Source of the DNA: Thamnaconus septentrionalis
Lineage: Eukaryota > Chordata > Actinopteri > Tetraodontiformes > Monacanthidae
Assembly (NCBI GenBank): GCA_009823395.1
Contig: CM020513.1
Span: 12,174,001-12,238,000, forward strand
Direction of reading: 5' to 3'
Length of the DNA: 64,000 nt
Part shown: one piece after another, positions 35,166-58,883 of the stretch
How positions within the stretch are numbered: the stretch's first letter is position 1
Layout of the letters: each line of letters begins with the position of its first letter
Position numbers and translations under genes: made by a program
Notes under the pieces: generated by a model
The model's database searches: none
Seen by the model: the letters and a program-made list of their open reading frames with translations, nothing else
What the model was told of the DNA's origin: nothing

Positions 35166-38100
35166 TTGTAGGGTTAGAGACAAATATTATTGTCAGAGAG
35201 CAGAAGAAAAGCGTATCTTGCGTAATGCAGACACCCCGTGTTTAGACGGACTTTCCAAAGCAATATATTAAAATGTATATTCTCAGAGGTTGAGGTTAAT
35301 GAGAGTCTGCCCTGTTATCCCCCTGTAAGATAAGGTTTGTGTGCAATGATACTTGGCTTTGGACTCTTTGAATGAATCATTTGTTATGCACTAAAGATGC
35401 TCATAAGCATAAGCACTGAAGGAGACAATTTTAACACTTGCATTGTATTAAATGTAGGATGATCTCTCAACAAATAAGAAGGAAATAGATTCATGTTCTC
35501 ATTTTAGAAAGAAAAAAAAAACAATAAGTGTTTGGTCCTCGTTTTGGCTTTAGTATATTAATGTATACTATTCTGGAAGTTTGAAACCGATCATCTCCAT
35601 TGTGTGTCCGTGCCAGTGTCAGGACTGCATTGTGTAATAGTGCCTTATTTGAGCCTGCACTGCGAGGCAGATCAGCAATCAGGCTGAGTGGTGTGAGCCT
35701 GAGCCTTGTCCTCTCTGGATCAGAACATTATGCCAGTCTAATCCCCATCAGGGTCTTAATTAAGCCGTCATCTATCCTCTGCCGCACAACAAAATGCCTT
35801 GGCCGGTGGAACCACTTGCCTACAGTGTCATAATGCTGATATAAAAGGGCACCTGTGGATACCTGAGGACTGATAGAGACCACATCGCCAGACTAATATG
35901 AGACTGCATTCCATGAGCATGTGGCAAGTTGTGTCTGAAGTTGAAGAAATCATAACAGCCGATCCCTCTTGAAAGTAAATAGCTCCCTTGTTTTACTGTC
36001 TAACCACTACGAAAATGTGTTTGTTTGTTTGTTTTTTCATTAAATGTAAGACTTAACCTGAAATCTGTTGTCTAATTGATTTGTGCGAGTGTTAATGGAA
36101 ACAGAAAAAAAAAGAAGATATTATAGCTCAGTTATGAATAGATGTTGTGGTTCCTTTTAACAGACTGCGTTGGTTTTATGATTTGATGCTGTATGTATTA
36201 TATTTATCTGGTCACAAAAGTATTTTTTGTATTCACAAAAAAAATAAAGGATTTCAAAACAACCAGTAAACCGCACGGATTATTATTTTCGTCCTTTTTG
36301 GTATCGGTGCATCCAAGTGGAGATTTGCTGCCATTGCGCATTCTTTCCAGCAGATGTCAGTGTTTTCCTTCGCTGGGAGGTACGTTTTAGTGGAAGGATT
36401 TGTAAAGTTAGAAAGACCAAATAAGGACATAGTGGATGTGTATCCCCTCCCTCCCCCACCGAGTTCACATAGCAGATCTCAAACTACCCCTTTAACATTC
36501 ACATGTAGTTTCTCATCAATTTTACACTTAAGAGATAATGGCTCCACATAATTAACTTATTGGATGGGGCTTGATGCCGACTTTGTGATTAGCTCGTTAA
36601 AGAAAAAACAAATATGTATGAATATAATTAATAGCTAAGCCTCGCCTTGTATTAAATTATGTGGCCCAAAGCAACTTTTATGCTGGGGTAAAGCAACAAG
36701 AGTGAAAAGGACCAACAGTGGTGACCATCACAATGCACAGAGTCGTCCTAATGAGCACCATATTTGGTTCTTTGAGTGTTTTGGTCTCATGCAAGGTCAG
36801 GCCACACAGTGAAGAGAGGAAACTGAAGCCATGTGTTTAACTGGGAGTGCCCGTGTACTTCCACCCAGTCTCTCCATGCAGTCTGACCAGGAAGATGTTT
36901 TGTCTGGTTGACTGGCACCGAGCTAACAAACCTCAAGAGATAATTGATGTAAAGCAGATATGTGGTCTTATTGAGCTTCATGATTTCAGGCTTATTAGAA
37001 TAAACCGCCATCTTGCAGCCGATATCCCCCCTCTCCAAAATGAGAAAAAAAAAACTTCCCTTTTTTCTACAAAGTTTCATTTTGGCAGAGAAGAGATGAT
37101 TATGCGAGTTTGTCATGAACTCGGCCACCCTTATGTTTCTCTCCATCAATTTCTCCTTTTCCATCTGTTTGTTTTTTCCCAATTGTTGCTATTAAACTGG
37201 CCTGTTGTCATGTCATTTTCCTGCAGATTGATGTGTATGGAGTCCAGATGTGCCTCGTTGGCACCAGGTTTGATGAGTGATCAGTTACAGAGCTGCATCA
37301 TCGTCCTCAAAGCCATCGACACATACAGCAATCCTTAGCAATGCCAGTGTTTATCCGTGTTTATCCGCCGGCACGTATTGCCTTCGCAGTGTGCAGAGAT
37401 TTCCTTTTCGCTGTCACGTCAACTCGGGCCGTGTCTGAAACCACAAGGACTGGCAGCCAGTGATGACGCCGGGCTTCGCTCCACACTCAGGATTTCACAT
37501 ATGAGCCGTGTTAACCATTGGTTATTACAAATGTGGGGTTCAACCTTTCAGGGTAATTCGCTTATTGGTAGTAGAGCACATGGCGGCAAATCTCAGGGAT
37601 CAAGACGGAAAAAAAAAAAGTGATTAGATCAGGTTTTTATGGATGTCTCCTTCATCTGACTTCTTCTTCCTGTCCTTGGCTTAATAAGGAAATGCTTTTT
37701 GCCTGATTAGAATGACATCCATGAAAACAAAGCGCAGTGACTGGGATAACATTGATTTGGCAACCATGTTAATCCCTCAGGTTAGGAAAACAGCATTGTT
37801 CCAAGGTTGAATAGCTGAAGGGTTTTTTTTGTTTTTTTTTGGCTTTGGTACTTCTTTTTTGTTTTTTCAGGAAGTTTCACATCCAGACCCAGAATTGTGG
37901 TGGCAAGAAAGAGAATGAGCCAGACTGCACAATATTAATAGCCAAAACCTCCGAAAATGTTTTCCTTTTGTGAAGTGAAGTTTCCTACAACAAGACTCTG
38001 AGTCATTTCATGTTGAAGAAGTTCACCCCGACGGTAGACCTAAACACACTTCTGCTGTGGTGGCACGTGGAAGACAGCAGTGACATCATCATAGTGTGGA

Positions 38101-38180
38101 ATGGGCACCTGGTTACTCATCTCTAAAAAAGCAGCGCTCTCCAACGTAAACCTGGGAGACGCCAGCTGATGGATCTGAGG

Positions 38181-38205
38181 GAGAGAGAGAGAGAGAGAGA
38201 GAGAG
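38181..38205. repeat. (GA)n microsatellite
   Basis: About twelve GA units in the tln2-tpm1 intergenic region. Confidence 0.95.
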
Positions 38206-38384
38206 CTTTACTCGGGTCTGGAACTCATGACTATTTTAGGTCATCGGCTGGGTTCTCCCAGCATGTCGGCCTTATTACGTACACACAGAGCAGCCTCTGT
38301 GCTGTCACAACTCATGACTGCTACCTGTCTATGACCTGTGCTGTAAAAGCCCCCAGAGGTTACAATAACACCACCCAAACAAGA

Positions 38385-38500
38385 CTATATATATATATAC
38401 TGTATGTATATATATATACATATATATATGTATATATATATATACACATATATATACTGTATATACACACACACATACATACATACATACATATTTATAT
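38385..38500. repeat. AT/TG/AC-rich compound simple repeat
   Basis: Alternating (TA)n, (TG)n and (CATA)n runs, able to form cruciform-like palindromes; no gene content. Confidence 0.9.
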
Positions 38501-40110
38501 GCATGTGTGTGTGTTGCAGCATTAGTGAAGCTCAGTCTGTGGTAATTTTACTCACATCACAGCTGATGTATGAAAGGCATCAGGTGGGAAAACATGGATT
38601 AACACCATTTTTGTCTTTTTCTTTGCATTTTTTTTTAGGTGGTGGTGGGGGGGGGGCTCACAGGGGTTCTTTCCTTATGATGCTGCACACATCTCATGTA
38701 CTGGGCCTTGAAGTGAAGTTACTGTCGATCGGGTGACCGCGCTGCTTATATTAAATGACAGCCGCCGAGGGCTGGTGCACTCTGGACTTTAGCTGCCCGG
38801 AGGAAAAAATGTCATGTGGGTGATATTTTGAGTGTCGAATGTCAGGAAGTGGTCGGCGTTCTGCGCTCTGTGTGTGCGCACCAAAGCAGGCCAGAATTCA
38901 CCCATTTCCATGAGATAAGAGGCGGGCGGGGCCTGGACTGTTTATGAAAACGGGGAGGGGGTGAGGGGGCGTTTGGCTGAGCCGACTCCTCAGCCACCGT
39001 CCCATCGTGACCACTTTCACCGTCTGCTTCTCTTATAGCACGGCAGCTCCCTTTTAGATATCATGTCAAGGAGGCTCAGTATTCCTCAGTCAGCAGTGAC
39101 AGCAGGGCTATATTGGGGCTCCGCTGAGACTCAGGCCTCGCCTGCTAATTTTGGACAACTCCGCCTGTAACATATAAATATATTAAATCATACGGTCGGC
39201 CTCTAAGACTAGCTCCTTCATACGGAGCCCTGTTGCTGTAACTTGTTTTTATTATTATTTCCTTGAGATGTAGAAGAGCTTCAGGGGAACTGGGGAAGCC
39301 CCCGTCTCGCAATCCTGCTGCTGACTTGAACTGACGTACAGTGTCTCCTGGGTTTGAGACTGTCTGAAGTGAAATGCAACCCTTCTCCATCCAAAGCTGC
39401 TCTGTCTTAATAAGGAGCCTTTACTCAACACTGGAGAAATGACGGGCTGCATTTCTGCAGATATAGAGAAAGTCCTTGGCTTCTTGTCTCCTCCCGGTGC
39501 CGAGGCCTCCCCGCCCAGAGTTTAAGCTGAATAAACAGAGCGTTCGGTGCTCAGCAGAATTTTCTCAACTCTGATGATAATTTTAGGATTTACTGGGGCT
39601 GGTGGACAAATTGGCTGATCAGTGTGATTTCACTCCTTCAGTTACAGGATGTCCCTAAACAGCGACTGCTTCAGCTGGAACTCACTCGGTTGCCTTTAAA
39701 GGATGCAGGCAGAAAACCCTCTCTTTTAATATTAATCCTGGCCATTTAAACTCATTTTTACAGTTTTAAGTTCCCAAACTTAAGGAGCGTAAATCTTTAT
39801 TTTTATTCTTTCCGTTAAAACTTGAATGAAAAACAGCATTATGCCTATTATAATTTCACATCATTTTACACTTTATATTCTTGTCAGCCCTCCTAAGTCT
39901 TCGAAGCAGTAATGCAGCAGAGAACGTCAGACTGGTGTCTATTTATTTTCCTGTCTCCACGCTCAGACTGTTGTTCTTGCGATTGGCTTCGCCCTGCCCT
40001 CTCCGTCCGTTCTCGTGAGTCTCGGCCCGCCTGGAAAACGGTCACGCCATCTGATCAAACGTGAGGTTTTGGGGATAAGAATGCAGGTGCCGCAGAGCTG
40101 CGGGTTCCTG

Positions 40111-40672
40111 AGGCATTCCTTGCTGCACGGAGGCCACCGCAGCCCATTCACTGTGAACACCGCCTGCGCGCAGCCACTCGGAAACCACACTGGAATGTCT
40201 CATCATCATCGCTGAGTCTCGCAAAGCGCTCCTCGCTGCGGGCCCCACTTCAGCCGGCCCATGGTCATTTTTGTGGCTCCAAGTTTACGTGATGAGAAAC
40301 TGGGTTTGACCTTCATTTTTTCGGATTCAGTTCACGTCTTGTTTACCAGAATGGAAGAGCGTAAATGTTTAGGCAGCGATCACTCTCCCGGGGCGGGGAC
40401 TATTATTGTGAAAGGAGAAGTTTGTTTACAGTCAAGAGAAAAGGAGGAGAAACTAACACACAACCACAGAAGTCCAGCATCCGTCTCTCTTTTTTTTTTG
40501 TTCAGTACTGTAACAGGGTGAACAGTGGCCGAGATGGAAGTGCATACCAAGAAGTTTTATAGCCCTGCAGTCTGGAAAGAAATATCAAGCTCTTCTTGGG
40601 ACCTCACAAAAAGCCCTCTCCTCGGTCTCTTCCTCTGTACAGCACAGGGCCCATATATGGCCACATATATGG
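40111..40672 (+). promoter_or_regulatory. Candidate muscle enhancer upstream of tpm1: TEAD/MCAT and tandem CArG sites
   Basis: CATTCCT (MCAT) at 40114-40120, TGGAATGT (TEAD) at 40191-40198, a perfect palindromic CArG box CCATATATGG at 40651-40660 and a second near-CArG ACATATATGG at 40663-40672, 12 bp apart. SRF and TEAD drive many sarcomeric and smooth-muscle genes. The cluster is 5.8 kb upstream of the tpm1 start codon. Function is inferred from the motifs only. Confidence 0.35.
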
Positions 40673-41984
40673 AAGATTCCTCCTCCGTGTGCAAACACGG
40701 AAACTTCTGGCCCTGTGACACAAGGGGCAGAAGATTGAAGGCAAATATTTAAGGATGGCTATCAACAAGATGCCGGCCAGCTGGGGGACAGAGCGAGAAA
40801 AAGGAGCAATTGCTCCGATGCAAAAAGGACCAAGGCATCAAAAGTCAACAAATCAGCCAGAGATCTTTGGGCTCCCTGTGGAATGAACAGCTCTGATGCT
40901 ATGGAGGGGAAACTTATCTTGAGCTGGGAGAGGTTCGAGCTGCCTGTAAACAATCATTTCGCTCCCCACATCCCTCTAAACTCCCAGTCAACTGTGTACA
41001 AATGAGCCCCAATGAAAATGCGCTAAACACGATGTTTTCCAAAACCAGCGACAGAGTTTTGCCTCACATTGTCGGGCAGACTGACCTATTTTTGTTCCAG
41101 TATTCCTGCTATGACATGCCTGTCCTTTTTTTCTTGTCTCTTCTTTTTTTCTTTTTTTCTTTTTGCAAATCTGATTTCCACACAAAAATTCTAGAATAGC
41201 ATCCAGCATGAGGTTGTAATGAATCGTGACAGTTCCCCCTGAATGCCTCGCAACCCCTACCCTCCCCTCTTTCAGTCTGAGCTGACAGAGCAGCATCAGA
41301 TATGGCTGACATTCTGTCGAGGGGGGAGCACAAACAAACAGTCAGGGAGGAGCACGGCAGAAGCCACAAATATTCCTCCATTATCCCACATTTGTGTTTT
41401 TGCGATGCTGGAAGGCTTCAGGTTTGTTTGGTTTTATTTTACTCTGAAGTTTGAGTCAGTGCCGGCGTCACTGGCCGACTGGCGTCAACGTGGCTTCCTG
41501 GCAAACTTTCTTTCTCTTTATCACTGGATTAAACGTTGACCACTGAACTGCACCGTAGTAGCGTCCACGTTCACATACTTGCCATTTCAAAAGGTCAGTC
41601 AATCCCAGCGCCGTGCTGCTAAAAGATGCAAAACTAAAAAAAGTCAGTGTAAAAATCCCAGGCCTGCAAAGGGATACATCACAGGCCCATACAGCCGGAG
41701 AGATGACAGGTCCTTTCACCTCGCACCAGCTACTTGTGCCGCAGCACAGGCTTGGCAGCGGAGGAATGCCGCTTACCTTTCAGTGCAGCACCTGCACCTG
41801 AAATATGCGACCTTCGCACGGCTGGAATTTGACTCCTCGAAATGATCATATTTCTAGATATGTGTTTTTAATGCTGGAGTCCATGCCGAGCACTTTCACA
41901 CATAAAAATCCATAGATCCCCAGAAAGCTGCACATCTCACTATGTGTTCACAGCCAACTGATAAAAAAAATGCTTTGTTCTCAT

Positions 41985-42390
41985 TTCCTTTGATGCTTTG
42001 TTGTACTTTCTACACGTTTCAAGGAGGACACAACCAAGGCTTGTGTTCAGAGCCAACCATCGGTTTTTCCGTCACAAAGAACAGCATATTTAGCACTGTG
42101 TTTACAGTATCCCACAGAGAAAAAAAAACCTTGGTTTTAGCTTCTTGCCAAAACTGCTGTTTTGTCGTCCCTCCCACAAAACAAGGCAGCCCTGATCTGA
42201 TCTCGTTTGGTGAAATGGTTGACACCTGGCTGTGGGTGTTTTCAATGACCGGAGGCAGGGGGGAGGGGCGGTATGTAGCACCCTTTGTGACATAACAAGG
42301 GGCCAATTTCCAGAACTGTTCTTTCTGAAAAGTGTAGACGGAAAAAGAAGTTAAGTGTTGATTTTTCTCTCATTTCAGGGGAATTCATGG
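41985..42390. repeat. Best-preserved copy of the unnamed dispersed repeat
   Basis: Contains tttgatgctttgttgtactttc, cagcatatttagcactgtgt, ttgccaaaactgctgttttg, ccctttgtgacataaca and tctgaaaagtgtagacg. Partial copies occur at 14085, 18998, 23420, 34710 and 34870. No open frame and no inverted ends seen. Confidence 0.5.
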
Positions 42391-45306
42391 ACACATGCTG
42401 TTGCCAAAAAAATAAAAAAATAAATACATACATATATAGTAATAACAACGTTTTGAAATTTTATTTAGTATGATATAAATTGAAAATAGATGTATTCTTT
42501 TTAACAAGATTACATTTCCCTCACCAAAGAATACGTTTTGTTTTTTTGTTTTTTGGGTTTGGTTTTTGGACGCTTAAGTGTGACGTCCACCCTTACTGAC
42601 AGATTTCTCACCACCCAGAGCTCTGTGAGTCCAAGTGCCGCAGCGTTACAGCAACTAATCCATCAAGGAGTGAACTTTGGCGGTCTCTGTATGTCGGCCC
42701 ACCGGTGCTCGCTAACCCGCCAGTCCAACTGTGGCTCCCAGTATAATTCAGTGGAACTCTGCAGTGAATAAAGCTTGCAGCAGTGGGCCATCACCTGGGC
42801 TTGGGTTACAGCTTCTGCTGCACCCTCCTCCCTCTTCTACATATATACATATTTTTTTTAACCTTCCTAAATGATTATGCCCCTGCAAGGACCTATCTAA
42901 TCCCAGGGGAACGGCCCGAGGAAGCCAAGAAGTTCTCTCTATATATATCTGCATGATGTCTGCAGAAATCTTCAGATGGCATTTGACAAGTCGTTTTGCC
43001 AACACTGAGCCTCTCACAGTTTCATTCCGAGGAGAGCTCCACTGCGTTCCTGCTGCAACAGTGTCAGCTCAAAACCGTCCAAGTAAAAAGCCACACACGC
43101 ACGTCAGCGCTGTTTAGAATCGCACCAAATCACAAAAAAAAGTCTTGGGGAAAGTGCAAGAGCTTTCGTGTTTTTGTGCCAGGGAAAGAGCTGCAACAGC
43201 GCAGAGACTCTCACAGTATTTAAGGCCCGACTGAACCTTAAATGTCTCTCCCATGAGTGCTCTTATGCAAACAAGATTTCAGGCTCGACGGCCAAGTAAA
43301 GCTACGCTCCTCCCTTCGCAGCAACTGAGGATAACCGGACATTCCAAACTCATAGTCGGTTGTCACTGTAGGCCTAACAGATTAATGAATACAGTGTTAC
43401 AGTATTATTAAAGTGCCAAGACAGACTTGAGTGTTATTTAAACTGGCAGATTTCACTGCCTCAGAAGCAGATTTAGCTTTCTTAAGTTAAGGAGCTCTAT
43501 TATATGACTTGTATGTTCAGACACAATGTTTATTGATGACATTTCTTTCCTATAATTTTATCACTTTATTAAAAAAAAAAAAATCATTCTGAGCCCAAAC
43601 CAGTCCCATGTTTATAAGTTTGCCCCTGTGCTCTTCTACTCACAACCTTGTTTACGACGAAGGCCACAAAGACCACGAGCATAGACATCTCCCGCGGTGG
43701 GGAATAAAAGGGAACGGCGGCGCGCTGAATGTAAACAAGAATCCAGCTCCTCTCTGCACCTGTCTCAATCAGCTGTCTCCTCATGAGCGCGAATAAATCA
43801 GCACGCAGATGATACAGACTCACACAAGTCAGGCTGGGTATAGCTCAGGAAATGCCTGGAAAACAAAAACAGTTGTCAGAAGACAAGTGTTTATTTTCCC
43901 TAGCTGTGCTGAGAGCCCTTAAATCATAGGCCTTCCTTTATGAAAGTTCTTCTCATCAAACAAGACTGGGATTCGTGTTTCAAAACCTATTTAAATGCTA
44001 TAAAATATTTCATCAGCCGTCTGGTAGGAGACTTAAGAGGCCTGGAAAAGCAGAGTATTTTCCTTCGAGCACAAAATTATATGCCTGCAGATATTTTTTT
44101 TCTTCTTTTTTTCACCAGAGTCCAAGAAAAAGAAACTTTTTTTTCTAGAGCTGTGGTGTCTTCAGGACACCACCACAGCACAACGCTGACTCCAGCGTTA
44201 AAGGCTTTCTTACGTTTTCATAAGGACCTTATTTCAACAAACGGAGAGCTAAATTATGCCCATTAAGTCCCGTGTGAATGTGACTGAGGCTTTGGATGTC
44301 AGTCAGAGCATATAGTTGATTTCAACAATGTCTGGACACAAGGAGAGGTTTGTTTCTATTTTAACCTATGGATCAGAATAGACACTGGGTTATTTTCACT
44401 CTGCTGACATGTTGAATGAAAACAATATAATGGAGCTTATTTTCATTCCCAGCATGCCACGGGAAATCCTCTGTGCCATCCTCAAACCTCCCCCGAGCCC
44501 ATTAAGGGGAAGCGTCATTAAAGATAATTGATATCTGATTGCAAATCGCTGCCTTACTGCCAATGGTGAGCACACTAAGAAGATTAGTCATTATGAAATT
44601 AAACAACATAATGATAGTCTTTCAGTACATGAGGGGTCATTGACATCTGGAAGATTTCTTCTGATGATGCAGTTTTCTAATAGAGAAATTCATATGCAGA
44701 CATTTATGTTCCTTTATATTTCTTCCAAGAACATCTCCAGCAAAATGCACAGATAATCTAGTCTCCAAATGTTTAGCCCGGTTTCTTTATTTTGAACATT
44801 TGATTAACTTAAGTGGAAATTGATGTTCACCAAAATCCCAGCTAAAGAAAAAAAAAGTTCAAAAAGAATCCCAGATCATTGTAACTATTATATATATTAT
44901 ATATAAGTCCAAATAGAATGATGCAAACGCCAACCTATAAGAACATAAGCCAGTCAAAATGCTTTTCTATAAGTGTCCCTGTCAATCAGACGTAAGGCTA
45001 AAGCTTGGGCAATAAGGCCGAGGCTCTCGGTTTTATCAAAGCGACGGAACAGTTTAGCAGTCCTGCTCTGTCTTGTTCTGTTGGCATTTGATAAATGACA
45101 AACAGAGGTCTGTGCAGTCTGTCTGCTCCGAGAGTGAGGCAGTCCCATGGGAGTGCAGCAACAATAATGTATATAAAACCAAGCAAAGCCTGGGTAGGGC
45201 GAGACTTATTTTGGGGCTCATATCTAATGGCATCAGACTTCAGGGGCTGTTGGCACAGAGTCTCCATATTACAGACTAAAACAGGTGTATGAAAGAGAGG
45301 CCACTA

Positions 45307-45316
45307 CTAAAAATAC
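45307..45316 (+). promoter_or_regulatory. MEF2-like site CTAAAAATAC
   Basis: Differs from the canonical muscle MEF2 site CTAAAAATAA only at the last base, 1.1 kb upstream of the tpm1 start codon. Confidence 0.3.
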
Positions 45317-46139
45317 CCTTGAGAAATCTTCGCGGAGACTTGAGGATCCTTGCTGTGTCCGGTTGCTTTGCCCCTCGACGGATCAGCCCGTTTTAAACAT
45401 CTGCTGCTCCCATATCTCTCCCGTTTCGTGAAGCGGTCGCCATTTTTTAAATGTGAGCCGGTCCACCACTAAGCTGCCGTACATGAGGTTGGCTGTAGAA
45501 AACCATCCCGCTTGGCCGGCCGGATGCCGGGCAGCACATCAACAGTTTGCAGGGAGGATATGCGATACATTATCAGGTAAACACCTCCCTGCCTCGAACC
45601 CCCCCACCCCTTCCCCCAGACCTCGCCCAGACCAGCCCAGACTGTGAACAATGCCACCCGGGGCTTACCGTAGGCATCTCTTTCACACGAGGCCCACTCG
45701 CAATTAGTTTTCCTAGAGGAACTTGCTCCCGCCTACTCACTCTGACACACACACACACACTGGCTCACACACCTGCGGCTGCAAGTTGACACAATCCTTG
45801 TCAAAGTGTTTTTGCAGCTGCCTGCGATCCCACTGCCATCCTGTCACAGAGGTCAGGTAAAGAAGTGAAGGGGGTCAGAAAGCATGACTGACATGACAGG
45901 CAAACATGCCCTGCGTTTATGGGGTTTACGGTCATTTTCACTTAGAGAGACTCAACAAAGAAGCGCACATACTTTCACTTTTAAAAAGATGTCATGAAGA
46001 TTTTATTTATTATTTTTATTTATTTATTTTTTCTTAAAAAAATAAAAAGTCTTCTGCGCCTTCCTGAAGAGCCAAATGACTTGAGTTACATTTGCAAGTG
46101 GGAAGCTCTGCCTCGGGAGCAGCCTGCTCGTCCATTGCA

Positions 46140-56934
<10,795 letters not shown>

Positions 56935-57705
56935 AAGCATGGTCCGACCAGACATACACTGTGGTTTTGGCTTTTCCTTTACATGCACCTTGCTTACCAT
57001 GAACCCCTCGTCCCATACCCTGCTCACGGCGGAGATCAAACAGCCCGATTCTTCTCCTAATGCACCGAACCTGCCCTCAGCAGAGCTCGTCCAAGGAGAA
57101 AAGCTGAGGGGAAGTAATGCTTAATCATTCCCCCCGATGGAGCCTAAACATGGAAACAATATTGTTTTTGCAAGCCTGTTTTTATCCTGAAATGTTGTCA
57201 GCATTTTTGCTTAAATCCCCCCTTATTCCACATTTTGGTTATAAGTCATCAGGAGAAATGAAGTACCAAGCATTCAAAGGTTATTTTCTACATCTGCATC
57301 AACTTTGACATGGTGCATTGTACTTCACCTTGATTATGAACTCACCAAAGAAGAACAAAGTGGAAAAATTTTGTGCTTAAACCCCAACATACTGAATACT
57401 TCTCAGTTTGAAAGATATATTTGTTTTAAAAGACATGGGATATTACGCTCACAAATGTATGCACTGGCATATTCTGTCAGCAAGTATAATGGTGCTACTG
57501 TATCATTGAGCAGTGACTGAAAATGTCTTGCAGTGTATTCTTAGACTTTTTAAAACGGTTCAAAATTTGTTCATCGTGCCTATAACATGATTTAATTCTC
57601 CTGGTTGTGCATTTTGTTTGAAGCATTGTATTAATGTAGATGTTTATCATATACAAAATGTACAAAATATGAAGATAAATAAAGCACGTTTTAAAAGTTT
57701 TCTAA
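56935..57705 (+). other. tpm1: tpm1 distal 3'UTR and poly(A) signal
   Basis: AT-rich sequence after the 9d stop, ending with AATAAA at 57678-57683 and a T/GT-rich segment (ttttctaactttgttcggg) 20-40 bases on. No further exon seen. Confidence 0.7.
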
Positions 57706-58060
57706 CTTTGTTCGGGGCCCATCCATTGCTGCTGCTAGTGTTTTTTTGAGCTGAAATGAATGGATTTTCTGAATGAGTAGACTGTTTATCAAAGACCAAA
57801 TAAAATGCAATAAAAAGCATAAAAGAAGGATAGACAATACAAACCAAAATGTAGTATTTTCACACACCAAAAACTGACACGGGAATTGAATTGTCTCAGA
57901 TAATCACCATCGTAGCAGGAGCCTTCCGTCTTTTCCTATGTGACTCTGGGGGCGATTCATCTGGCCTGAATCGATGTTTTCGACAGTGATCTGATCGACA
58001 GAAAGAAAGCGGAGCTCACAAGCAAATGTTACATGGAAAACAAACGCGGCGCACGGTGAT
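57706..58060 (+). promoter_or_regulatory. tpm1-lactb intergenic spacer and lactb promoter region
   Basis: Only about 355 bases separate the probable tpm1 cleavage site from the lactb ATG, so the lactb promoter must lie in this spacer or in the tpm1 3'UTR. No TATA box recognised. Two short upstream ATGs (58026 and 58033) are out of frame with lactb. Confidence 0.4.
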
Positions 58061-58847
58061 ATGTCTCGATTATTTTCCACCTACGGGTTTTGTGCCAGAA
58101 GTTCTCGACTAGCATTTCGCAAGTCGTCGTTGTTGACCAAACATGGAGCCGTAGCACGAGTCAACCCGCCGACTGCTTTTATGCAGCAACAAAGACGGTG
58201 CATCGGCAGATCGAACGCAGTACTCGTCAGACTGTGGTCGAAGTCCAGGATTTGGATCTGTGGCGTAGGTCTGGGGGTCGCCGTAGCCGTGGGACTGAAG
58301 TGTCGCTCTGACGCCGCCAGCGATCTTTGTGACGACAATGTTCGAAGTGATCGGCGGAGCGAGCGATACAGCGACGCAATAAACGTTAGCAGGGACCTTG
58401 TGGAGCGGATAAAGGTAAGTTGGTTTTAGGTTGGAGTCCGGGGTCAGAGGTCAAATGGTGATCAGAGTGGACTGCACGAGCTGTCACAATCAGTGACGCA
58501 ATGAGTCGATCAACCCGATGAGACCAGGCGAGGGCAAACTGCGGCTCGGGGGCCATATGCGGCACGTTAAAGTTTTTTAATCCGGCCCGCCAAACTTGAA
58601 GGAATGTCAGTGTTTTAAGAGAAAGTTTTAAATATCGTGGGGCTTCAAAGACAGATATATCTTATTGTAACTTTGCTTTTGTTCATTTTCAGTTGACGTT
58701 AAAGCACACGTTTTCCACATATCCCATGATATTCACCAAAACACCCCATCCATCTGATCCTGCTCTGGCCCCCCTGTAAAAATTTTACAACCCATTGTGG
58801 CCTACCAGTCAAAAAGTTTGCCCACCCCGGTTTAGGCTTTTATTTGA

Positions 58848-58883
<36 letters not shown>

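Larger units (their letters stand above)
33520..36265 (+). other. tln2: tln2 3'UTR with proximal and distal poly(A) signals
   Basis: After the TGA there is a GC-rich stretch (33520-33600), a long (TG)n run, and then AT-richer sequence without coding potential. AATAAA occurs at 34196-34201 and at 36243-36248; the latter is followed by a GT/T-rich segment and is the better candidate for the distal end, giving a 3'UTR of about 2.7 kb. Mammalian TLN2 also has a long 3'UTR. Two copies of a dispersed repeat (about 34710-34760 and 34870-35165) lie inside it. Confidence 0.6.
36266..46139. other. Intergenic region between tln2 and tpm1
   Basis: About 9.9 kb. No exon with codon bias or splice sites was found on either strand. 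It contains (GA)n at 38181-38205, an AT/AC-rich simple-repeat block at 38385-38500, a dispersed repeat at 41985-42390, and clustered muscle-type factor sites at about 40.1-40.9 kb and 45.3 kb. Several 60-110 residue open frames here have random composition and are not called genes. Confidence 0.6.

Noticed and set aside
36847..37338. 163-codon plus-strand open frame in the tln2-tpm1 intergenic region
   Set aside because: No recognisable domain, AT-rich composition, no polyadenylation or promoter context; most likely chance.
58026..58060. Upstream ATGs at 58026 and 58033 as the lactb start
   Set aside because: Both are out of frame with the conserved coding sequence; the ATG at 58061 opens directly into the mitochondrial targeting sequence.
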